A DNA stretch of 64,000 bases from Flavobacterium sp. CF136. Its GTDB lineage: Bacteria; Bacteroidota; Bacteroidia; Flavobacteriales; Flavobacteriaceae. The notes beneath the pieces were generated by a model. That model was not told where the DNA came from, did not search any database, and was given only the letters and a program-made list of their open reading frames with translations. Positions 28,120 to 36,195 of the stretch are shown here, piece by piece (position 1 is the stretch's first letter; each line of letters opens with the position of its first letter). The stretch is from NCBI RefSeq assembly GCF_000282055.1, contig NZ_AKJZ01000021.1, positions 1 to 64,000 on the forward strand. The letters are read 5' to 3'. A program made the translations under genes and the position numbers.

Positions 28120-29673
28120 ATGAGTAGAATACGAATTGTTGGAGGTACAATAACAAAAACTACTAAAAGGGCACATCACATGTATTCTGAAGAAAGTATC
28201 GTTTTTAATTCAGGAAAAACAATAACTGAAGTAGGTGAAGAAAATGGGATTATTTTTGAAGAGCCAAAAGATGCTCCGAAAATAACAGAAACGAAGGATT
28301 TTGACATCACTTTAGAATTAGATAAAAATGAAAAATCGGTGGTTCCATTTGGAATTTTAGATTTTAAAAACAATCCTGAAAACCCATTTTTCAGTTTTAA
28401 ATATACTTTAAAAAACAGTAATGTAGATTTTTTGAACTTTAAAATTATAGATGAAAATAATGAGATTATTTATCAAATGGGATATTTAAAGCCTATAATC
28501 ATACATGCTCAAAAGAAACCTTTGATACTATTTGAGACCAAAAAACCAACAGAAGGACCACTCATTTCAAAAACATGGGATTATCTACAAATATTTGAGC
28601 CATATGTTTTATCTGAACCTGATTACACCAAAATGGGAGAATACCACCTTAATTGGGATGGTTTTGATAATAATGAAATGTATGACAGTGCCAGATTTGC
28701 AGGAAAAAAGCTAAAAGCACAAATTACAGCTACGAAGGGAAATAAAATAAAAACAAAAGAAATTGAGTTTGAAGCATCATACAAAGAGGTAAATTGGGTA
28801 GACGTAAAAATTGACCGAAAAGCAAAACGCATTGATATAACTTTGAGAGTTGATCTGCAAGATGGTGGAGCTACAGGATTGGATTGTAATACTTTTACCA
28901 CAGCAGACGAGATGAGTTATGAAACTTTTACTCCTACAACTAAAACGGAAGATCCGTTTAAAGGTAGTAAAATTACAGTATGTGATTGGGATAAGATACC
29001 ACAATCTGAAATAAACCCTAGCCATCCTATTATTAAAACAAGAACTCGTAGTTTTACAGATTTAGAAAAATTAGCTTTAGAGGGTATAAATTATCATTGG
29101 GGTAGAAATAAAAATCATTTTATTGCTAAAGATATAAAAGTGAATAACGAATCTTATGAATTATATATGAATTCCATAAATGCAAAGGAAAAAGCAATAG
29201 GAGGCATAGAATTAGTTTATAATACAAATGGAAATTGGATGAGATCTGGGAATCCAGGAACAATAAAAGATCCCATGAGTGCAGTAGGAAGTATAATATC
29301 TAGACAAGCTATATGTTATAATGTAGGATACATTTATTATTTGGATTGGTACGAATTTTATAAAAGTAAAAATTGGAGATATCGCTTTGAAACAGATGAA
29401 GATATTGACTTCAAATTTACTTCAGCTCATGAAACGGGGCATGAAATTTTAAAGAAATACGGTGGTACAATCTATTCATATGGACATAAAGGAAGTGTGA
29501 ATTCTGTTACACAAAAAATGAAGGATGATGCGCCTTCATATAAAGTAAATAGTGAAATTGATATTATGCCTTACTATCCAAATTCTCCCAAAATATATTT
29601 ATTTAAAAACTTTGTTGCCTCAGAAAAAGATGTGTTAGGGCTTATTTGGTTGACTAAAATTGAAATGAAATGA
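28120..29673 (+). CDS. HExxH metallopeptidase-like protein, candidate secreted toxin
   Basis: This 517-residue protein has no signal peptide. The N-terminus (IRIVGGTITKTTKRAHHMYS, about 4-45) resembles, from memory, a short leader module found on Flavobacterium polymorphic effectors. The middle (50-400) is beta-rich and unassigned, with a Cys near residue 260 and GGATGLD. The C-terminal domain has SAHETGHEILKKYGG with His437, Glu438 and His441, a zincin HExxH site, followed about 40 residues later by EIDIMPYY, which could be the Met-turn of a metzincin-like fold. Its TGA overlaps the ATG of a small lipoprotein by 4 nt, the usual coupling of toxin and immunity genes. A fragment of a second copy lies just downstream. 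Protease or other zinc hydrolase toxin is inferred; there is no secretion machinery in the window. Confidence 0.7.
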   Translation: MSRIRIVGGTITKTTKRAHHMYSEESIVFNSGKTITEVGEENGIIFEEPKDAPKITETKDFDITLELDKNEKSVVPFGILDFKNNPENPFFSFKYTLKNSNVDFLNFKIIDENNEIIYQMGYLKPIIIHAQKKPLILFETKKPTEGPLISKTWDYLQIFEPYVLSEPDYTKMGEYHLNWDGFDNNEMYDSARFAGKKLKAQITATKGNKIKTKEIEFEASYKEVNWVDVKIDRKAKRIDITLRVDLQDGGATGLDCNTFTTADEMSYETFTPTTKTEDPFKGSKITVCDWDKIPQSEINPSHPIIKTRTRSFTDLEKLALEGINYHWGRNKNHFIAKDIKVNNESYELYMNSINAKEKAIGGIELVYNTNGNWMRSGNPGTIKDPMSAVGSIISRQAICYNVGYIYYLDWYEFYKSKNWRYRFETDEDIDFKFTSAHETGHEILKKYGGTIYSYGHKGSVNSVTQKMKDDAPSYKVNSEIDIMPYYPNSPKIYLFKNFVASEKDVLGLIWLTKIEMK

Positions 29674-30026
29674 AAAAAATATTAATGATATTTTTTTTTA
29701 CAGCAGTTGGATGTACAACTTCTATAAAAAATCATGAGGGATATATTTATGATTCTAATACTAAAATGCCTTTGTCAAATATTAAAATATGCCCTGAACG
29801 TAATAATGAAGATTTGAAATGTGTGAAAACAGATAAAAAAGGTTTCTTTAAAACACATCGCATTAATTTATCACAGTATTTATACATATATATAAATGAA
29901 AAACTATCAGATTCTATACAAACAGTTTTTACTAATGGAGGTGAAAAATACAATGAATATTTTGTAAATGGAAGAAAAGATACTGCCTTTATAGATATGA
30001 AACTAAAAAAAATAATAAGACAGTGA
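29670..30026 (+). CDS. Small lipoprotein, candidate immunity protein
   Basis: This 118-residue lipoprotein has lipobox AVGC with Cys15. The mature part looks like a carboxypeptidase-regulatory-like (transthyretin-type) beta-sandwich: HEGYIYDSNTKMPLSNIKI and later TDKKGFFKTH. The start overlaps the stop of the HExxH gene (ATGA). It has a paralogue at 30252-30611 with the same lipoprotein signal, EGY-Y-N-K pattern and T-D-K-G-F/H-F-K turn. A periplasm- or envelope-anchored immunity protein against the upstream enzyme is inferred from coupling and duplication; no immunity family is recognised. Confidence 0.65.
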   Translation: MKKILMIFFFTAVGCTTSIKNHEGYIYDSNTKMPLSNIKICPERNNEDLKCVKTDKKGFFKTHRINLSQYLYIYINEKLSDSIQTVFTNGGEKYNEYFVNGRKDTAFIDMKLKKIIRQ

Positions 30027-30114
30027 TATTGACTTAGTTTTTGTTAATTCTAATTGAGAAAGATATAAATCTAGCGAGTGTAAAAAAATGTTCAATCATT
30101 TTTTACAAATTTAG

Positions 30115-30255
30115 TTCAGAATATTCCATAATGGAGAAATTGATTTAATGCCATATTATACGGATTGGTTGGACTATAGCCAAAGAAATAGGATAGCAGC
30201 TTCTGAGAGAGACACTCTAAGTTTAATATGGTTAACAAAACTTAAAGTCAAATGA
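30115..30255 (+). pseudogene. C-terminal remnant of a second HExxH gene copy
   Basis: An open frame without a start codon encodes NGEIDLMPYY and, at its end, LSLIWLTKLKVK. These match NSEIDIMPYY and LGLIWLTKIEMK at the end of the 28120-29673 product. The TGA (30253-30255) overlaps the ATG of the next lipoprotein exactly as in the intact copy. Everything upstream, including HExxH, is missing. This is direct evidence of an ancestral tandem duplication followed by deletion. Confidence 0.85.
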
Positions 30256-30611
30256 AAAAAATATATTTATTAATAACAGTTATATTAGTTGTTAGTTGTG
30301 CTGGTTATGAAAGTACTAAAAAACAGTACGAAGGCTATGTGTATAATGAAAAAGGAGAAGCTCTTGCCGAAGTAACAATCAAAGAATTTGATATTACGTC
30401 ATCAAATTCAACACAAACAGATAAAAATGGTCATTTTAAAATGAATAGAGCTTTAGAAAACAGAGTTCCAAATTTAATTTTCAAAAAAAATGGTTACGAA
30501 ATAGACACTGTTGATTTGACGCGAGGCACTCATTCAGGAAAAATATCTGCTTTTTTCTTAAGAAATCAATCAGACACTTTAGTAATGAAAAAAAGTAAGT
30601 TAATTTTGTAG
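30252..30611 (+). CDS. Paralogous small lipoprotein, candidate orphan immunity protein
   Basis: This 119-residue lipoprotein has lipobox VVSC with Cys16. It carries a carboxypeptidase-regulatory-like fold: YEGYVYNEKGEALAEVTIKE, then TDKNGHFKMN and FKKNGYEIDTVDL. It is a diverged paralogue of the lipoprotein at 29670-30026. It keeps its ATGA overlap with the remnant of a lost toxin copy, so it may be an orphan immunity gene retained against kin strains that still carry that toxin. Confidence 0.65.
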   Translation: MKKIYLLITVILVVSCAGYESTKKQYEGYVYNEKGEALAEVTIKEFDITSSNSTQTDKNGHFKMNRALENRVPNLIFKKNGYEIDTVDLTRGTHSGKISAFFLRNQSDTLVMKKSKLIL

Positions 30612-30827
30612 AAGAGTTCAAATAGTGAATGGTAATATTGTAGATCTCATTCATAAAGCGTTAGATTGTGAGATTGGTATTTGATATGATTTTGATGAAA
30701 AAGAAAATTAGAAAAAATAAAGAAACGAATTTAGACTGAAGCATTAAATTACTATTATTTTCAAATTTTACTTCTACAGATAGGTTTTATCATGAGAGAA
30801 GAGGTTAAAAACGCCATATAAATAAAG
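30612..30827 (+). pseudogene. Possible decayed small gene
   Basis: One frame from about 30615 reads VQIVNGNIVDLIHKALDCEI..., is broken by a TGA, then continues YDFDEKEN before TAG near 30710. The text is protein-like but start-less. It could be a remnant of another immunity or effector gene, or chance. No other feature in this stretch. Confidence 0.25.
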
Positions 30828-30868
30828 ATAGTGTCTCACAAACTGTGTAAGTGAGACACTATTTTTAT
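30828..30868. terminator. Bidirectional terminator
   Basis: A perfect 12-bp stem atagtgtctcac/gtgagacactat (30828-30839, 30851-30862) has an 11-nt loop. The stem's right side is followed by TTTTATTT on the plus strand. It ends the toxin/lipoprotein unit and, from the other side, the small minus-strand gene whose stop is at 30865. Confidence 0.75.
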
Positions 30869-31050
30869 TTATTCTTAAAATTGGATTTCATTTTTTCAAA
30901 GTTGTAAGTATCTTTTTTACTGCTAACAATACTCACTACTACCACCACTAAAAGTATCAAATCAGCAATTCCTAAAACCCAAACTGTTATTTCAGAGTCC
31001 AAAACAGCATTTATATTCATCTTCCACATAGTTATATTTTTTTCAATCAT
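30865..31050 (-). CDS. Small single-pass membrane protein, unknown
   Basis: This 61-residue frame has one hydrophobic helix (about 22-43, VWVLGIADLILLVVVVVSIV) and a lysine-rich cytoplasmic-type tail. It ends at a strong terminator, which supports it being real. Internal Met8 or Met11 could be the true start. No family recognised. Confidence 0.5.
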   Translation of the reverse strand: MIEKNITMWKMNINAVLDSEITVWVLGIADLILLVVVVVSIVSSKKDTYNFEKMKSNFKNK

Positions 31051-31284
31051 TCAATTTTAAGTTTTGGCAGTCAGTTGTAACCCTGCATTTTATAACATCT
31101 TATCTACTATAATTACATATATTTCTTTAGTAAGGATTCAATAATTTTCACGATATGGTTTTAGACATATTGATTTGTTTACCGCCATCTAACTTTCGCT
31201 ATTTTTCTTTAACTCTTCACAATCTTAAAACGCATTATAGCCGAATTAATTTTAAAATATTAAGTTATAATATTCAAAAACGTG

Positions 31285-31554
31285 TCATTTTTTCATTTTT
31301 TCAAAAACAGTTTCCACTTTCAGGACAATATCCCGATCCATTAATTGACAATTCCAAAATCTCTTTAACTTAATTAAATCAATATCGGGATAATGAAATT
31401 GCATAATAGCTTTTAATGCATCAAACGATTTAAAGCCCATTACGAAAAACTGACATAAAATTTCAGAACATTTATTGAAGGTTGTAAACCTGTTTATAGT
31501 CTCAGTTTCCCTAATTGTCAATTTAGATTTAGTTTTCGTATCTTTGTTAGTCAT
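31285..31554 (-). CDS. Hypothetical 89-residue protein divergent from an XRE regulator
   Basis: This small basic, mostly helical protein (SKLTIRETETINRFTTFNKC...) has no signal peptide or membrane segment and no recognised family. It is divergent from the XRE gene across a 115-bp AT-rich spacer. The sequence composition looks coding; function unknown. Confidence 0.55.
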   Translation of the reverse strand: MTNKDTKTKSKLTIRETETINRFTTFNKCSEILCQFFVMGFKSFDALKAIMQFHYPDIDLIKLKRFWNCQLMDRDIVLKVETVFEKMKK

Positions 31555-31669
31555 AATAAAACATATATATGTTCATTTGAAAATAAATATATGCAATATT
31601 ACACAAAATAAACAAATAAAAAGAAATATTTCTTCTTTAAAAAAGAAATAAATACATAAAACACACATT

Positions 31670-32101
31670 ATGAATGCATTAGAAATCAGAGAAAGTAGAA
31701 AAAAATTGGGTTTCACGCAGGCAGAACTGGCAAAAAAACTAGGAGTTTCGGTTAAAACAATATCAAATTACGAAAATGGTGAAGTAATACCTGAATCAAA
31801 AACAGATTTATTACACAGCATATTAAGCAATAATACACTTAACGAATCGGCAGCTGAATATCATAATCCAAATGTTTTTCGCGAAAAGTTACTGGAATTA
31901 CAAGAAAAGATAAAAGTCAGAAAAGATTATTTACTTGATTTACAAAACATTAATCCAAAAAATACATCAAAAATTGAACATCAAAAAGAAATAATCAACG
32001 TATTAGAAATGAGACTTGATCTTATGATGAATTCAAATAAAGAACTACAGGAAGACCGGGAAATTATTTCACCAACTTCAAAGGATGAAGAAGAAAATTA
32101 A
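31670..32101 (+). CDS. XRE-family HTH transcriptional regulator with coiled-coil tail
   Basis: This 143-residue protein has a Cro/CI-type HTH at about 5-58 (RKKLGFTQAELAKKLGVS, then TISNYENGE) and a long charged helix (about 75-130) likely to form a dimer coiled coil. It is followed by a strong terminator, so it is a single-gene unit. It probably controls itself or the divergent small gene; targets unknown. Confidence 0.85.
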   Translation: MNALEIRESRKKLGFTQAELAKKLGVSVKTISNYENGEVIPESKTDLLHSILSNNTLNESAAEYHNPNVFREKLLELQEKIKVRKDYLLDLQNINPKNTSKIEHQKEIINVLEMRLDLMMNSNKELQEDREIISPTSKDEEEN

Positions 32102-32803
32102 TTATAAATGCAATTTAGATTATTTTCGAATGTTATAGAATATGATCTCTTTCTCATTAAAATATATTTAACCCGAAACGAAAGTTTCGGGTTTTTGTTT
32201 ACTAATTACTTTCCTTTATTTTCATAAACAAATAACATCAGCCAATTTCAGGTTTACAACAACACATCTTTTTTAAATTGAGTATAAATCTCACAATAAT
32301 CAAACAAAAACATTAATCTAACCTTAAACTAAAAGGTAAATTTGAGTCAGTTTTATTTTTAGCAGTTTTAGCAAAAATATATCAAAAACTATTTTATAAT
32401 TCAAAAATACTAATTACAAGTATCTTAAACGTCATTTTTAAAAAAAGCAATTACAAAAAAGAGAATCATTGTTGTTTTTTTTTAAAAATAATGCAGGTTT
32501 TTAGTTAAAATTATTTTTATAAGAAATAACTTCTGTATAAATAGGTTTTACTTGCGAAAAATCAGATTTTATATTTGTATATTTGGAATAACTGGATAAT
32601 ATGGTGATTTTTTTATGCATTTTATTGATTAATTCATATTACAAAATGGGTTTTATTGTGTAGCATTTTTTTGTAAATAATTTAGCAATTAACATCCTTT
32701 TTTATATTCTGAATAAATGATTTCACCACGTCCTTAAATATGCTAAGTATCATTTCTGATTTAATTTCTGTGAAAGATTGCCTCAATTCTAAAAATTAAA
32801 CCT
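32102..32803. other. 702-bp AT-rich gap
   Basis: Apart from the terminator at 32170-32197, I see no gene, RNA or clear promoter. The sequence is very AT-rich with long T and A runs. Confidence 0.5.
32170..32197 (+). terminator. Terminator of the XRE gene
   Basis: A 10-bp stem aacccgaaac/gtttcgggtt (32170-32179, 32184-32193) with a GAAA tetraloop is followed by TTTG. Confidence 0.9.
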
Positions 32804-32977
32804 ATGAAAAAAATCTTAATCTTAATAGTCCTGGCAAGTTTCACAACTTATGCAGGTCCCACTCCACCCCCTCCGGGTCTCCCTCCTCCAGCCGTAACAA
32901 TAGATCGGGAAGTTGAATTATTACTCACAGCAGGCGTCTTTTTAGGTGTATATTGGATTCGTAAAACAAGAAGATGA
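32804..32977 (+). CDS. 57-residue tripartite membrane peptide (signal, proline-rich stalk, TM, Arg tail)
   Basis: The frame gives a signal peptide (MKKILILIVLASFTTYA), a proline-rich stalk (GPTPPPPGLPPPAVTID), a hydrophobic helix (ELLLTAGVFLGVYW) and a basic end (IRKTRR). This signal-stalk-helix-basic layout resembles the small PPPPGLPID-type proteins common in Flavobacterium and recalls C-terminal sorting signals of the PEP-CTERM kind, but almost without a passenger domain. It lies 73 bp upstream of a T9SS surface protein and may be cotranscribed. Function unknown. Confidence 0.7.
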   Translation: MKKILILIVLASFTTYAGPTPPPPGLPPPAVTIDREVELLLTAGVFLGVYWIRKTRR

Positions 32978-33050
32978 ATTTATACTTGTAAAATCATTCA
33001 ATAATTATAGTCTGATAACAATAATTAAAAACTAGTACAAAATGGAAATT

Positions 33051-34844
33051 ATGAAAAAAGCAATACTAATATTTCTGGTACTGATCTCTTCAAAATCTGT
33101 TTCCCAAATTTATTTTGGTACCAACGCATCAATGTATGTTAAAAATCAAGTACTATATGTAACACAAGATGTAAATTTAGCTACGAGTTCAAATTTATAT
33201 TTGAGAAATAACTCTCAGCTTGTTCAAGGCACTACCGGAACTTCTACTAATACAGGAGCAGGTACTTTATCTGTTTATCAGGAAGGGACTTCTGATCGTT
33301 TTGAGTATAACTATTGGTGTTCCCCTGTTGGAGTAGCGTCTGCTTCTTCCGGAAATGCAAATTTCGGAATTACAATGTTAAACAGGCCTACAACTTCTAC
33401 CGCAGCTACACCCGCTACTATTCTGGGTGCAGGAATTTATGACGGATATGCAAACCCTCTCTCAATTGCATCAACCTGGGTTTATAAATTAGTGAATTCC
33501 AATAATTATTCGCAATGGGTTGCTGTAGGCAGCGCAACAACTATTGCACCGGGAGAAGGTTTTACCATGAAAGGAACCGATGGAAGTGATTCTGTTGATC
33601 CCGAGGGTACCAGTATAACCAATAATCCGGGTAGTGCTCAAAGATATGATTTTAGAGGAAAACCAAATGACGGAAATATTACTGTAACGGTTGGTATCAA
33701 TAACTCCACATTAACCGGAAATCCCTATCCTTCAGCATTACACCTGAACGCATTTCTTTTGGACACAGACAATACCGCATCAGGCGGTGTGGCTTATTTT
33801 TGGGAACAGGATAAAACGGTAAATTCACATTACCTTACCGCTTATAGAGGTGGCTATGGCTCTTATTCACCCGGCACTTTAGGTTCAAATGGTGTTTATG
33901 TACCCGCTACTTTTAATTCTTATACCTCCACTGGTGCTTTAAATACAACAGGAACATCATCCGGACTGGTAATAGAGCGTAAATACTCACCAATTGGTCA
34001 GGGTTTTATAATTAATGCTACCGCAAGCGGAACCCTTACATTCAAAAATTCCCACAGGGCATATTACCAGGAAAATAGTGGGTTATCAAAATTTGAGAAA
34101 CCGGCAAAAACAAATAAAACAGCTAAAAGTGCAGAAACTAATGAAGATATTGTTGAAATTTCACACTTTAAATTGAATACGATAATCAACAATCAATTTA
34201 CCAGACAACTGGCATTGGCTTTTTTGCCCGAAGCTACTGATGGAGTAGATTTTGGTATTGATGCTCAAAATATTGATGCTGACCTTCCCAATGATGTATC
34301 TTTTTCGATTGCAAATGGTAATTACGTTATTCAGGGAGTAAATTTTGATCCTTCAAAAAGAATACCATTAACAGTAAAGGTTACTACCAGTGCTACTTTT
34401 AAATTTTATGTTCCTGAAGTTGTAAATTTTGATTCTTCAGAAACTATTTATTTGTATGACGGGCTAGACTCCTCTTATCATGATATAAAAAACGGAACAT
34501 ACGAAGTAACTGTTTCGCCCGGAACCTATTCAGATCGATTTAAAATTACGTTTGCAAATCAAACATTAGGCACTCCTAATGAGGCCATAAGCAATTTCTT
34601 CATTAATCAGGATAACATTAATCACAATTTAAAAGCTTCAAACCCTAATCATTTAGCAATAAAATCATTTAGATTATATGACATGCTTGGCAGAGTAGTA
34701 TTATCCAAAAAAGATCTGGGGTCTGATCCAAATTACGTTTTTTCAACCAGCAGTATCAGTCACGGTGTTTATATCGCAGAATTCTTAACAATAAATAATG
34801 AAAAACTGACTCAAAAAGTTTTTATTTCAAATTCAGGAAACTGA
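33051..34844 (+). CDS. T9SS-sorted surface protein (type A sorting domain)
   Basis: This is a roughly 597-residue exported protein. I chose the second ATG (33051) because it gives a standard signal peptide (MKKAILIFLVLISSKSVSQ); the upstream ATG at 33042 adds three residues. The mature protein is beta-rich, with Gly/Thr/Ser-rich segments and LTGNPYPSALHLNAFL, typical of Flavobacterium surface proteins of unknown role. A beta-sandwich (about 400-515) precedes a type A T9SS C-terminal domain (about 520-597, with FRLYDMLGRVVLSKK and GVYIAEFLT). Surface display or adhesion is inferred. Confidence 0.88.
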   Translation: MKKAILIFLVLISSKSVSQIYFGTNASMYVKNQVLYVTQDVNLATSSNLYLRNNSQLVQGTTGTSTNTGAGTLSVYQEGTSDRFEYNYWCSPVGVASASSGNANFGITMLNRPTTSTAATPATILGAGIYDGYANPLSIASTWVYKLVNSNNYSQWVAVGSATTIAPGEGFTMKGTDGSDSVDPEGTSITNNPGSAQRYDFRGKPNDGNITVTVGINNSTLTGNPYPSALHLNAFLLDTDNTASGGVAYFWEQDKTVNSHYLTAYRGGYGSYSPGTLGSNGVYVPATFNSYTSTGALNTTGTSSGLVIERKYSPIGQGFIINATASGTLTFKNSHRAYYQENSGLSKFEKPAKTNKTAKSAETNEDIVEISHFKLNTIINNQFTRQLALAFLPEATDGVDFGIDAQNIDADLPNDVSFSIANGNYVIQGVNFDPSKRIPLTVKVTTSATFKFYVPEVVNFDSSETIYLYDGLDSSYHDIKNGTYEVTVSPGTYSDRFKITFANQTLGTPNEAISNFFINQDNINHNLKASNPNHLAIKSFRLYDMLGRVVLSKKDLGSDPNYVFSTSSISHGVYIAEFLTINNEKLTQKVFISNSGN

Positions 34845-34851
34845 TAATTGA

Positions 34852-35082
34852 TTTAAAAACAAAACCCTGACTATCCAACCACCAAATGCGAGTTTGGTTC
34901 TTGATAGTACTTTTACAACTCAGGGAATGTTAGCACCCGGAATGACAACCGCCCAAAGAAATGCAATAGCATCTCCTGCGGATGGTTTAATAGTTTATGA
35001 TATTTACTTAAAATCATTTTATTTTTATGTAAGTACAACTACATCATGGACACCTCTTAACAGCGGCGCTGCTATTTCATAA
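34852..35082 (+). pseudogene. Headless tail-fibre/adhesin-like fragment
   Basis: The open frame begins directly after a TGA at 34849 and has no ATG. It encodes NASLVLDSTFTTQGMLAPGMT and then TAQRNAIASPADGLIVYD, the common Bacteroidota motif (pattern: PRMTTAQRNAI..PA.GL.VYDT) of tail-fibre or surface repeat proteins. It is in a different frame from the preceding T9SS gene and 7 bp after its stop. Either a TTG start at 34894 is used or, more likely, it is the 3' end of a truncated gene. Confidence 0.55.
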
Positions 35083-35121
35083 TAATTTTGGACATTGGCT
35101 GTAAGGAATTTATAAAATAAT

Positions 35122-35160
35122 AAAACACTTGTAAAAACATCGCAAGTGTTTTTTTTTATT
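35122..35160 (+). terminator. Rho-independent terminator
   Basis: An 8-bp stem aacacttg/caagtgtt (35124-35131, 35143-35150) is followed by nine T. It closes the T9SS protein region. Confidence 0.85.
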
Positions 35161-35232
35161 TTTTTTTATAATTTTTTGTCCAATTCTGAAAGTTCAGTTG
35201 TCATTAGGGTATAACATTTAAAATTATACAAC

Positions 35233-35685
35233 ATGGAAACTAGAATTAATGTATTCGAAAAAGGTCAAAAAGCATTAGGAGCTTTATTTGGAATTGCCGG
35301 TTATTTGAAAAAAGCTACAATCGAAAAATCTCTTTTAGAGTTAGTAGATTACAGAGTTTCACAGATTAATAATTGTGCTTATTGTTTAGACATGCATTCC
35401 AAAGAAGCTTTGGCTAATGGTGAAACAATACAGCGCTTATGCGGATTAAGTGCCTGGAGAGAAACTCCTTATTTTACACAACGCGAAAGAGCCGCTCTTG
35501 CCTATGCAGAAGCCGTAAATGCCTGTAATGTTCCGGACGAAATTTACAATATCGCAAAAGCTGAATTTTCTGATGAAGAACTAATCGATCTTACGTTTGC
35601 AATTGCCACAATTAATACCTGGAATCGTATGAACATCGCTTTTTCTAATACTCCGGGAGCCTACAGAGTGGGACAATTTGGATAA
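35233..35685 (+). CDS. Carboxymuconolactone decarboxylase / AhpD-like protein
   Basis: This is a 150-residue helical protein of the CMD/AhpD superfamily. The redox motif C48-x2-C51-x3-H55 (NNCAYCLDMHS) is intact, as in alkylhydroperoxidase AhpD-type members. A thiol-dependent peroxide-detoxifying role is likely. It has its own terminator (35693-35750), but next to YCII, ECF sigma and OsmC genes it fits a stress-response cluster. Confidence 0.9.
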   Translation: METRINVFEKGQKALGALFGIAGYLKKATIEKSLLELVDYRVSQINNCAYCLDMHSKEALANGETIQRLCGLSAWRETPYFTQRERAALAYAEAVNACNVPDEIYNIAKAEFSDEELIDLTFAIATINTWNRMNIAFSNTPGAYRVGQFG

Positions 35686-35692
35686 ATAAACC

Positions 35693-35750
35693 GGCTGTTT
35701 TTATACGGTAAAATATTAAATTTATACCTTAATAAAAACAGCCTTTATTT
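35693..35750 (+). terminator. Long hairpin terminator after the AhpD-like gene
   Basis: A 12-bp perfect stem ggctgtttttat/ataaaaacagcc (35693-35704, 35732-35743) with further inner pairing is followed by TTTATTTT. Confidence 0.75.
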
Positions 35751-35794
35751 TAATTATTTAAAATGCAAATTGATAACTTATAAAACATAAAGAA

Positions 35795-36133
35795 ATGAAT
35801 GAATTTTTATTAATTTTCAGAAGAGATTTTACATCAAAAGAAATACAGCCTTCTCCGGAAGAAATGCAGCAGCATTTTCAGCAATGGCAAAATTGGTTTG
35901 GAAGTTTAGCTGCACAGGATAAACTCGCAAGACCTTTACAACGTTGGGACGGACAAGGTAAACTGGTAAGTTCTGATAAAGGCATCACAAATGGCCCTTA
36001 TGCCGAAATTAAGGAATCTATTGGCGGATTAGCTATCATCAGGGCCAAAGATTATGATGAAGCTGCCGAAATTGCCCAGGGCTGTCCGGTTTTGAATTTT
36101 GGTGGAAATGTAGAAATACGAATGGCCGTTTAA
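35795..36133 (+). CDS. YCII/DGPF-domain protein
   Basis: This 112-residue protein fits the YCII-related (DGPF) family: a ferredoxin-like fold with ITNGPYAEIKESIGGL replacing the DGPF/E signature and a mid-protein QRWDGQGKLV. These proteins are found beside ECF sigma factors of group ECF42; their biochemical role is unknown. It lies 62 bp upstream of the sigma gene, so probable cotranscription. Confidence 0.88.
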   Translation: MNEFLLIFRRDFTSKEIQPSPEEMQQHFQQWQNWFGSLAAQDKLARPLQRWDGQGKLVSSDKGITNGPYAEIKESIGGLAIIRAKDYDEAAEIAQGCPVLNFGGNVEIRMAV

Positions 36134-36195
36134 ACTTGAAATGATAAATATTAAAAATGCCTTTGTATCTTTACTTAGGCATTTTGCTTTATGAT

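Noticed and set aside
31155-31373. 72-codon plus-strand frame MVLDILICLPPSNF...
   Set aside because: Overlaps the better minus-strand gene 31285-31554 and has poor coding character.
36157-36195. Earlier ATG for the ECF sigma factor
   Set aside because: Would add 13 hydrophobic residues not usual for the family; the region looks like a -7 promoter element and a short inverted repeat instead.
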